DNA of 64,000 nucleotides from Saprospiraceae bacterium (GTDB lineage: Bacteria; Bacteroidota; Bacteroidia; Chitinophagales; Saprospiraceae): positions 1-64,000 of the forward strand of contig JAHDES010000032.1 of the NCBI GenBank assembly GCA_020628645.1, read 5' to 3'. The notes below the pieces were generated by a model. It was not told the origin of the DNA. It ran no database searches and saw only the letters and a list, made by a program, of their open reading frames with translations. The translations under genes and the position numbers were made by a program. Positions within the stretch are counted from its first letter, which is position 1. Each line of letters starts with the position of its first letter. Of the stretch, positions 9,537 through 16,797 are shown piece by piece.

Positions 9537-10130
9537 TTAGGCTTTAATACATTGTTTAAAAATCGAAATATTATCTACTAAAATATTGCCTTTATAAGGC
9601 GTTGTTATGCCTTTTACATAATAAGCTTCGATGATAACATAATTGTATTTTTTTGCAGCCGTAAACGAAAATTTGTGAGTTTCCCATTCTGTATTTTGGA
9701 TAGCTGTTGATTCTCCTAACAATTGATCTTTCGAACATTTTGTCCGTCCTGCCCAAATTCGTAATCGAATAGGAATATTATAATTAGCATAGGTTTTTGA
9801 ACGCGCTAAATCAACTGTAAAATCATAGCACTCTCCTTTTTTGATGGGTGTTCCTAATCGCTGTCCAATACTTTCCCAAGTTCCATCTTCCCTTGTTATC
9901 AATCCCATGTAAGTATCACCATCAGAAGACTCATTATACACGCCCCAAACGCCAGGTAAAATATCAGGCGTAGAACCTGGTTTACAAGCATGCCAACCTC
10001 CAGGAGTGGTAGCATCTTGGGGTTCATCTTCAAAGGATGCATTTATTAATTGAATGTGTTGTACTCCATCCTGAGCATTCAAAAAGGTGAAAATTAGTAA
10101 AAAGTGAAGTATCAAAGTGTAATATTTCAT
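9537..10130 (-). CDS. Secreted protein with a jelly-roll, carbohydrate-binding-like domain
   Basis: About 197 residues from the ATG at 10130. An in-frame ATG at 10151 would put seven residues ahead of a normal signal peptide (MKYYTLILHF, then FLNAQ), so the inner start is preferred. The mature protein begins with a segment of the NASFEDEPQ..TPGGWHACKPGSTPDILPG type. It ends with a VDNISIFKQC strand, the pattern of galactose-binding-like beta-sandwich domains. I recall similar domains at the N-terminus of Bacteroidota gliding or adhesion proteins. It could bind glycans on the cell surface; no enzyme motif is seen. Confidence 0.7.
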   Translation of the reverse strand: MKYYTLILHFLLIFTFLNAQDGVQHIQLINASFEDEPQDATTPGGWHACKPGSTPDILPGVWGVYNESSDGDTYMGLITREDGTWESIGQRLGTPIKKGECYDFTVDLARSKTYANYNIPIRLRIWAGRTKCSKDQLLGESTAIQNTEWETHKFSFTAAKKYNYVIIEAYYVKGITTPYKGNILVDNISIFKQCIKA

Positions 10131-10211
10131 AATCGTGCTTAATGAAATCAATAAATCATTCGATAGAATTCTGAAAACTTATTATTTTCGCGTAAACTAA
10201 GTGGTATTCCT

Positions 10212-11078
10212 TTGAAAAATAACTTGTCTACCAAAAAGCCTAATTTCATTTACTCGATTGCAAGTGTGGCACTTGTCCTACTTCTCTTGGGCTTTTTTGG
10301 TATGGTCTTGTTGCATACCAATAGTTTAGTGCAATATTTAAAAGAACAAGTTAACATTATCGTTGAATTAAAAGACGATATTGCCGCCGATAATATTGCA
10401 AAGGTAAAAGATAAACTTAAAAAAACGACTTACGTTTTACCCAACACCATTCATTTTATTAGTAAAGAAGATGCACTTGATTTATTAAGAGAAGATTTTG
10501 GAGAAGATTTTATGCAGTTTGATTTGAGTAATCCTTTGTATAATGTGCTTACTTTTAATGTAAAAGCTGATTTTTTGACCAAAGATCGCTTAGAAGAAAT
10601 TCGCCAGATTATCACCAAAGATGAAAGTGTTCGTGATGTTTTTTATCAGGAAGGTTTAGTGGAAATTGTGAGTAGCAATATCAATCAATTAGCTTGGATA
10701 GGTTTGGGAATTGGGGTTTTATTTTTGTTTATTGCCTTGTATCTCATTCATAATACTATTCGATTAGCCATTTATACCAATCGATTTATTATTAAAAATA
10801 TGGAATTGATTGGTGCAGATTGGAATTTCATCGCTCGACCTTATTTGATGAATAGTTTGAGAGATGGAGCCATTAGTGCATTAATTGCCATTGCATCATT
10901 ACTACTAATTTGGAATTTTTTAAAGGTAAGTTATCCAGATTTACAACTCATACAAGATAATACTAATATCTTTTTGCTTTGTCTAATTTTGTTAATGGCA
11001 GGAATTGTTCTGACGAGTTTGAGTACCTATTTTGTTGTCCATAAATTTTTAAAGATGCGTTTGGATGATCTCTACTAG
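10212..11078 (+). CDS. ftsX: Cell division protein FtsX (permease-like)
   Basis: Membrane partner of the FtsE ATPase that controls peptidoglycan hydrolases at the septum. 288 residues: a cytoplasmic N-tail, TM1 at about 15-35, a periplasmic extracellular loop (about 36-155, with the usual YVLPNTIHFISKEDAL pattern), then three TM segments ending in a short positively charged tail. The only suitable start in this frame is TTG at 10212; no in-frame ATG lies nearby upstream. It opens the ftsX-DUF3098-uppP-truB cluster, a conserved Bacteroidota order. ftsE is not in the window. Confidence 0.9.
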   Translation: MKNNLSTKKPNFIYSIASVALVLLLLGFFGMVLLHTNSLVQYLKEQVNIIVELKDDIAADNIAKVKDKLKKTTYVLPNTIHFISKEDALDLLREDFGEDFMQFDLSNPLYNVLTFNVKADFLTKDRLEEIRQIITKDESVRDVFYQEGLVEIVSSNINQLAWIGLGIGVLFLFIALYLIHNTIRLAIYTNRFIIKNMELIGADWNFIARPYLMNSLRDGAISALIAIASLLLIWNFLKVSYPDLQLIQDNTNIFLLCLILLMAGIVLTSLSTYFVVHKFLKMRLDDLY

Positions 11079-11183
11079 TGTTAATGACTTTCAAATGAGG
11101 ATAAAATTGTACCAATTTTTATATTTTTTACGTAATATTTGTAGATAAAACCAACACTAATTTTATTTCAGCTTTAAAAAACT

Positions 11184-11191
11184 TACTTTTG
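11184..11191 (+). promoter_or_regulatory. Candidate -7 element for the DUF3098 gene
   Basis: TACTTTTG fits TAnnTTTG and lies 39 nt before the DUF3098 start codon. A matching -33 TTG is not obvious. Confidence 0.35.
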
Positions 11192-11230
11192 CGCTGTTTA
11201 GTGCAATAATGGATTGATTACCTTCTACAT

Positions 11231-11566
11231 ATGAGTAATAAAACATCAAAGAAAAAAGTCGTTACCACCAAAAAAACTGTTACGACTGCTCGTAAAAAAA
11301 TCACCCCTACCTCCCGTACTCGTTCGGGAAGTTCACAAAAATCTTCAGAACCTATCGCTTTAACCTTTTCCAAACAATCCTATATTTGGATGGGAATTGG
11401 AATGGCATTGGTCGCTTTGGGTTTAATCATGATGATTGGAGGTAAAATGCCTAGTCCTGATGTTTGGGATGAAAATATCATCTATAATCCACGTATCATG
11501 GTGGTAGGACCTATTCTTATCTTAGCTGGATTGATTGTCGAAATCTACGCTATTTTCAAAAAATAA
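11231..11566 (+). CDS. DUF3098 family small membrane protein
   Basis: 111 residues. The first 45 are a Lys/Thr/Ser-rich basic cytoplasmic tail. Two transmembrane helices follow (about 53-72 and 92-108) around a MPSPDVWDENIIYNPRIM loop. This is the hallmark of DUF3098, a Bacteroidota-restricted family usually sitting between ftsX and uppP, as here. Function is unknown; linkage suggests a role in envelope growth or division. Confidence 0.85.
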   Translation: MSNKTSKKKVVTTKKTVTTARKKITPTSRTRSGSSQKSSEPIALTFSKQSYIWMGIGMALVALGLIMMIGGKMPSPDVWDENIIYNPRIMVVGPILILAGLIVEIYAIFKK

Positions 11567-11568
11567 TT

Positions 11569-11680
11569 ATTCTTTGACAAATTGCTTGGAATGAAAAATG
11601 TGCAGCCTTAAAAAATCTTCGATTTTGCAAGTCAAACGTTTTGAAATTCCATATCAATCGCAATTTTCAAGTCAAAGAAT
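11569..11680. repeat. Imperfect palindromic element between DUF3098 and uppP
   Basis: ATTCTTTGAC plus AAATTGC at 11569-11585 are mirrored by GCAATTT and GTCAAAGAAT at 11660-11680. A further TGGAAT/ATTCCA pair lies inside. The about 110-bp element fills the gap between two co-directional genes and would form a long hairpin in the transcript. It lacks a T-run, so it is not a simple terminator. Confidence 0.5.
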
Positions 11681-11701
11681 CGAAACAATGTATCCTGTTG
11701 A

Positions 11702-12508
11702 ATGGAAGACCTGATTAAGGCAATTGTACTCGGAATTATACAAGGATTAACAGAATTCCTTCCTGTAAGTAGTAGTGGTCATTTAGAATTGGCAAAATTC
11801 TTCTTGAATGACGATAGTATTGCTGAGCAAAGTATGTTGATGACCGTAGTATTGCATTTTGCAACGGCACTTAGTACCATTATTGTATTTCGAAAAGATG
11901 TAAGTTCTATTCTAAAAGGATTGTTCAAACCGTTCAAATCTGGGAAATTAGCTCTAAATGATGATTGGATATTTAGTTTAAAAATCATTTTATCCATGAT
12001 CCCTGCGGTGATTGTAGGTTTGGTTTTTGAAGAACAAATTGAAGCGCTTTTCAATCAAAAAATCTTTTTAGTTGGCTTAATGTTAGTCGTTACAGGATTG
12101 CTTTTATTCCTAGCTGATTGGTCAGAAGATACAGGCAAGCGCGTAGGATGGTGGGATGCACTGATCATTGGAATTGCGCAAGCGATTGCTATTTTACCTG
12201 GTATTTCTCGTTCTGGGGCTACCATTTCTACTTCTGTTTTGCTAGGTGTAGATCGAACTCGTGCTGCTCGATTTTCTTTTTTGATGGTTGTTCCTTTGAT
12301 TTTTGGTAAAATTGCTAAAGATATTTTAGATGGCGCATTGATAGAAACTAGTGTTCAATTCTTACCACTAATTGTAGGATTTATTGCTGCATTTTTAACA
12401 GGATTAGTCGCGTGTACTTGGATGATCCAATTGGTGAAACGCAGTAAATTAAGTTGGTTTTCCTACTATTGTTTCGCTGTTGCTGGTCTTGCACTTTACC
12501 TCTCCTAA
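11702..12508 (+). CDS. uppP: Undecaprenyl-diphosphatase (UppP/BacA)
   Basis: Dephosphorylates undecaprenyl diphosphate to recycle the lipid carrier for peptidoglycan and polysaccharides, in the inner membrane. The 268-residue polytopic protein has both family motifs: GLTEFLPVSSSGHLE near residue 15, holding catalytic Glu and Ser/His, and PGISRSGATIS near 164, holding the Arg. Length matches the family. It is the third gene of the ftsX cluster, 25 nt before truB. Confidence 0.95.
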   Translation: MEDLIKAIVLGIIQGLTEFLPVSSSGHLELAKFFLNDDSIAEQSMLMTVVLHFATALSTIIVFRKDVSSILKGLFKPFKSGKLALNDDWIFSLKIILSMIPAVIVGLVFEEQIEALFNQKIFLVGLMLVVTGLLLFLADWSEDTGKRVGWWDALIIGIAQAIAILPGISRSGATISTSVLLGVDRTRAARFSFLMVVPLIFGKIAKDILDGALIETSVQFLPLIVGFIAAFLTGLVACTWMIQLVKRSKLSWFSYYCFAVAGLALYLS

Positions 12509-12532
12509 CTCATCTCTATTAATATTCTAACT

Positions 12533-13261
12533 ATGCAACAGGCAGATAATGCCCCTCTCTCTAAACTCAATTTTCAAGAAGGAACAACTCTTTTGGTCGA
12601 TAAACCTTTGACTTGGACATCATTTGATGTCGTCAATAAATTGCGTTTTAAACTCAAATATCGTTTGGGGGTAAAAAAAATAAAGGTTGGTCATGCAGGA
12701 ACACTCGATCCAATGGCTACTGGTTTACTCATCATTTGTACGGGTAAATTCACAAAAAAACTAGCATCTTATCAAGCTCAAGAAAAAGAATATACTGGCA
12801 CGATTGAATTAGGAGCTACTACTCCTTCTTTTGATAAAGAAACTCCTATTGATACCACTTATCCAACCGAGCATATCACATCCGATTTAATAGAACAAGC
12901 GAGACAACAATTTTTAGGCGAAATAGAACAATATCCCCCCATGTTTTCGGCTATAAAAGTAGATGGACAACCCCTTTACAAAAAAGCACGAAAAGGAATA
13001 AAAGTAGAAGTAAAACCAAGACCCGTTGAAATCAAACAGTTTGAAATCACTCGTTTTGAGGAAAATGAAGTGGATTTTCGAGTGGTTTGTAGTAAAGGAA
13101 CTTATATTCGCTCCTTAGCTTATGATTTTGGGAAAGCACTTCGCTCGGGAGCTCATTTATCGGCACTTTGTAGAACAAGAATTGGTGAATACCAACTCTC
13201 AAATGCTTGGGATTTGGAAGAATTAGTAAGGTTATTAGAGCAGCCGATTGATGATAAATAA
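12533..13261 (+). CDS. truB: tRNA pseudouridine(55) synthase TruB
   Basis: Makes pseudouridine 55 in the T-loop of tRNAs. 242 residues, a length typical of the short bacterial form without a C-terminal PUA-like extension. Motif I has the catalytic Asp59 (GHAGTLDPMATGLL). The YPPMFSAIKVDGQPLYKKARKG and SKGTYIRSLAYDFGK motifs are also present. It is the last gene of the ftsX-DUF3098-uppP-truB cluster. Confidence 0.95.
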   Translation: MQQADNAPLSKLNFQEGTTLLVDKPLTWTSFDVVNKLRFKLKYRLGVKKIKVGHAGTLDPMATGLLIICTGKFTKKLASYQAQEKEYTGTIELGATTPSFDKETPIDTTYPTEHITSDLIEQARQQFLGEIEQYPPMFSAIKVDGQPLYKKARKGIKVEVKPRPVEIKQFEITRFEENEVDFRVVCSKGTYIRSLAYDFGKALRSGAHLSALCRTRIGEYQLSNAWDLEELVRLLEQPIDDK

Positions 13262-13286
13262 CAGTTTGAAATAAGGATGAAACTTG

Positions 13287-13970
13287 TCAATTTTTATACA
13301 TTTCGATCTTCTTAATAAGTTCAAGTCCTTTATCTTTGAATTCTCCGATTTCAGGTAAGTAAACTGTGTAGGCATAAAATTGAGCTGTTGCTACTCTTTT
13401 CTTATAATCTTGGCTTTCAAGTGCATAGGTGATGAATTCTTCATTTATGTTCAATTGGACATAATCAAACCACCAATCATAGTTTTCCTTCCAATGACTA
13501 AAATTTTCTTTGAAATCATCTGCTCGTATTTGATCGTCTACTTTTATCTCCCATAATTGTTCGGTATAAAATTCAATCAGTTCTTGTACCAATTGCTCTT
13601 TCTCCATAGTAATATGTCCATTGAATTTTTCTAAAAGTGAAACACCTCTTTTTGAAAATGAAAGTTCAGGAAAGCCAAAGATTAAGAATGAAATAGTAGG
13701 ATTGTTTTCATAATCTTCTCTTGAATACTAAGAATTGATAACATTTTCGAAAACTGTATCTGCTCTATTATAAAATTCAAATATCTTATCAATTTTGGTA
13801 ATGTCGTTTTCTAAATCTTCTTTTATGGTGAACAATATTTGATTGAGTTCTTTGTCTTGTTTTCTACTCTCATTACAATTATTGATGGTGACAGCGATTA
13901 GTATGCCAATAACGACCAGAATTATTTCCCGAATTGCGTAGATAAAAAAATTAGACGTTCCTTTTTTCAT
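13287..13970 (-). pseudogene. DUF6090-like membrane protein gene split by an in-frame amber codon
   Basis: Translating the minus strand from the ATG at 13970 gives MKKGTSNFF and a TM helix with the family phrase IREIILVVIGILIAVTINN, then a coiled segment. A TAG follows at 13728-13730. The same frame stays open after it: 40 further codons (YSREDYENN, later GFPELSFSKRGVSLLEKF) run without a stop into an ATG at 13607 and on to the stop at 13287. The total is 227 sense codons, the usual family size. The two apparent short genes are therefore one gene broken by a single nonsense codon. A sequencing error or readthrough cannot be excluded. Confidence 0.85.
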
Positions 13971-14053
13971 TGATCTATTTAGAGTAATCCAAGTCTTTAT
14001 ACAACGAATTTGAAGCTATTCAAAAATAGATAAGGCTTAAAAATTAAACTTAA

Positions 14054-14074
14054 CAAGGGGTTCAAACCACCTTG
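14054..14074. repeat. 21-bp near-palindrome shared with the MITE at 51.4 kb
   Basis: CAAGGGGTT, one variable base, then AAACCACCTTG. The same 21-mer occurs at 51445-51465 with one difference (C here, A there). It can form a stem with two mismatches. It lies about 50 nt downstream of the ribBA stop codon. Confidence 0.6.
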
Positions 14075-14120
14075 GATCAATTATAATCCTATTAATTTTG
14101 TAAGCTTACAATCTAGTAAA

Positions 14121-15278
14121 CTACAACTCAATATTCTCCACCACTTCCAATCCATAACCAATTAAACCAATTCGTTTTTTAGGATTATTGGTAATCAAAC
14201 GCATTTTTGTTATACCTAAATCGCGAATAATTTGCGCGCCCACGCCAAAGTCACGTTGTTCCATGTCAGCCTTCATATCTTCAATATTTTTGCCTTCTTT
14301 TTGTGCATAAGCTTTTAAACGACTTACGATAGTATCTGCTTTTTCTTGATGGCGCATAAAAAGCAATAAGCCTTTTCCTTCTTCCGCTATTTTTTCAATA
14401 GACTGTTGGAGTTGCATACCATATCCTTCAAATAAAGAGCCAATAATATCGCCTGTTTCAGTGGAAGAATGTACTCGAACTAATACAGGTTCATTGGGTT
14501 CCCAATAACCTTTTTTAATCGCCAAATGAGTATCACCAGTTGTAATTTGTTGATAAGCGGTTACTTCAAATTCTCCATATTGTGTATCCATTTTTACAGA
14601 AACTTCACGTTTGACAATACGCTCCGTTTTCATGCGATATGCCACTAAATCTTTGATGCTAATGATTTTTAAATCATGTTTTTTAGCAATCTCTAACAAT
14701 TGAGGCGTTCGAGCCATGGAACCATCTGGATTTAGTATTTCTACTAAAACACCTGCTGGATAAAAACCCGCCATTTTCGCTAAATCAATCGCTGCTTCTG
14801 TGTGTCCCGTTCGTCGTAAAACACCTCCAACTTTAGCACGTAAAGGAAAAATATGCCCTGGACGAGCAAAATCAGTGGATTTTGTAGCTGGATTTACTAA
14901 GGCGCGAATACCTGTAGCTCTGTCATAAGAAGAAATTCCTGTTGTACAACCTTGTCCAATTAAATCAATCGAAACGGTAAAAGCCGTCTCATGAAGTGCT
15001 GTATTGTCAGAAACCATCATCTTTAAATCCAATTCATCTGCACGACGCTCATCTATAGGTGTACAAATTAAACCGCGTCCGTGCGTCGCCATAAAGTTGA
15101 TAATTTCTGGTGTAACACATTCTGCTGCACAGATGAAATCACCTTCATTTTCTCGATCTTCGTCGTCTACTACGATGATAACTTTTCCTGCCTTTATTTC
15201 TGCAATGGCTTCTTCAATGGTATTGAGTTGGAATTCTTGTGAATCGGAAGCTTGATGACCGTTTGTGGTAGTTTGCAT
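14121..15278 (-). CDS. ribB: 3,4-dihydroxy-2-butanone-4-phosphate synthase with degenerate GTP cyclohydrolase II domain (RibBA-like)
   Basis: Residues about 17-215 are a complete DHBP synthase (riboflavin pathway; ribulose 5-phosphate to DHBP plus formate): DDEDRENEGD at 38-47, HGRGL at 66-70, RPGHIFPLRAKVGG at 139-152 and TGHTEAAIDL. Residues about 216-385 have the RibA fold (MRLITNNPKKRIGLIGYGLEVVE). The zinc ligands are lost: the SECLTGD and RCDCG motifs read SSTETGD and FEGYG, putting Thr273, Glu284 and Tyr286 in the Cys positions. GTP cyclohydrolase II activity is therefore unlikely. Similar degenerate RibBA proteins exist in other Bacteroidota, so a separate RibA should exist elsewhere. 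No FMN riboswitch is visible upstream. Confidence 0.9.
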   Translation of the reverse strand: MQTTTNGHQASDSQEFQLNTIEEAIAEIKAGKVIIVVDDEDRENEGDFICAAECVTPEIINFMATHGRGLICTPIDERRADELDLKMMVSDNTALHETAFTVSIDLIGQGCTTGISSYDRATGIRALVNPATKSTDFARPGHIFPLRAKVGGVLRRTGHTEAAIDLAKMAGFYPAGVLVEILNPDGSMARTPQLLEIAKKHDLKIISIKDLVAYRMKTERIVKREVSVKMDTQYGEFEVTAYQQITTGDTHLAIKKGYWEPNEPVLVRVHSSTETGDIIGSLFEGYGMQLQQSIEKIAEEGKGLLLFMRHQEKADTIVSRLKAYAQKEGKNIEDMKADMEQRDFGVGAQIIRDLGITKMRLITNNPKKRIGLIGYGLEVVENIEL

Positions 15279-15388
15279 GATTTAAAAATTGGTTATAAAT
15301 GCAAGATAGAGATAAGTAGGGAAACTTATCATATTCTATTACAAAACAACTAAAAAGCTGTTATGTTTTAGTAAAAATGAGGGATGAA

Positions 15389-16534
15389 TTATTTTCCTTT
15401 TAGTACTTCACGAGAGATTACTAACTTTTGAATTTCAGAAGTTCCTTCTCCGATCGTACATAATTTAGAATCGCGGTAGAACTTCTCCACTGGAAATTCT
15501 TTAATATAACCATAGCCTCCAAATATTTGTACAGCTTCCGTAGAAACTTCAACAGCTACTTCAGAAGCATAATATTTTGCCATAGCAGCAGTTTTGGTGA
15601 CATATTCGTGTTGATCTTTGAGTTCGCCAGCTTTACGCGTTAATAATTCAGCAGCTTGAATTTTGGTCGCCATATCGGCTAATTTAAAACTGATTCCTTG
15701 AAAAGAAGAGATGGGTTTACCAAATTGCTCGCGTTCTTTGGAGTAGTTGACAGCTGCTTCATAAGCTCCTTTAGCAATCCCTAAGGATAAAGCTGCAATT
15801 GAGATTCGTCCACCATCTAAGATTTTCATAGATTGTACAAATCCTTCTCCTACTTTACCTAAAATTTGGCTTTTAGGTACTCGGCAATTTTCAAATATCA
15901 TTTCAGCCGTTTCAGAAGCACGCATCCCTAATTTATCTTCTTTTTTACCTGCTCTAAATCCAGGTGTACCTCGCTCTATAACAAAGGCAGTCATTCCATG
16001 ACTATCTAATAATTCACCTGTACGTGCAATAAGCACAGCAACATGACCTGACTTTCCATGCGTAATGAAATTTTTAGCCCCATTAATCACATAATAATCG
16101 CCATCTTCTTCTGCTACACATCGCATACGACCTGCATCACTACCTGTATTAGGTTCTGTTAACCCCCAAGCACCAATCCATTCTCCAGAGGCTAATTTGG
16201 GAAGATATTTACGTTTTTGTTCTTCATTACCAAACATTAAAATATGGTTCGTACACAAAGAATTATGTGCAGCAGTAGATAAACCAATAGAGCCGCATAC
16301 TTTTGCTATCTCTTCGATCACCGTAATATATTCTTGGTAGCCTAAGCCTGATCCACCATATTCTTCAGGAACGAGAACACCTAGAAAACCATGTTCGCCC
16401 ATCTTATGAAACATATCCATAGGAAAAAATTGAGATTCATCCCATTCCATTACATGTGGGCGGATATACGTTTCTGCGAAATCTCTAGCACTTTCTTTGA
16501 TGATTTGAAGGTTTTCTACTGTCATCGTTGTCAT
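15389..16534 (-). CDS. Acyl-CoA dehydrogenase
   Basis: FAD-dependent alpha,beta-dehydrogenation of acyl-CoA. 381 residues, the usual length for the short/branched-chain group. Visible features are the N-terminal helical domain, the FAD-site signature ([15 protein letters not shown] near 128-142), and the C-terminal [19 protein letters not shown]. The catalytic base is Glu363 in IGEGTSEIQ. The position of this Glu is that of the butyryl/short-chain rather than isovaleryl group, so fatty acid degradation is most likely. It is monocistronic, with a 263-bp AT-rich upstream gap in which no clear site was found. Confidence 0.93.
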   Translation of the reverse strand: MTTMTVENLQIIKESARDFAETYIRPHVMEWDESQFFPMDMFHKMGEHGFLGVLVPEEYGGSGLGYQEYITVIEEIAKVCGSIGLSTAAHNSLCTNHILMFGNEEQKRKYLPKLASGEWIGAWGLTEPNTGSDAGRMRCVAEEDGDYYVINGAKNFITHGKSGHVAVLIARTGELLDSHGMTAFVIERGTPGFRAGKKEDKLGMRASETAEMIFENCRVPKSQILGKVGEGFVQSMKILDGGRISIAALSLGIAKGAYEAAVNYSKEREQFGKPISSFQGISFKLADMATKIQAAELLTRKAGELKDQHEYVTKTAAMAKYYASEVAVEVSTEAVQIFGGYGYIKEFPVEKFYRDSKLCTIGEGTSEIQKLVISREVLKGK

Positions 16535-16797
16535 ACGAAACCAAATTTATTTTTGTAATTTAAATATTTGTCAATTTTAATTTTGAAATTTTAAATTATT
16601 CCAATTTAATGTTCAAAACTGTAAACAAAGATACTATTTATTTAACGATAAATAAAGCGTAAAGATGCCTTTATTAATATTAAAACGAACAGATAATAAA
16701 CTAACAGAGAGAAGAAAAAAGGGTTTATAAAAAATGAAGATAAAAGAAGAATTTAAAAAAACTGGGAAACTATAATTGCCCCCCAGTTCTATTACGA

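Noticed and set aside
13287-13607. A free-standing 106-residue acidic protein gene
   Set aside because: The frame continues upstream through 40 open codons to a TAG and then to a membrane-protein start, so it is the 3' part of one split gene.
14054-15400. FMN riboswitch near ribBA, and likewise near ribD
   Set aside because: The upstream gaps are AT-rich and lack the conserved junctions of the RFN element.
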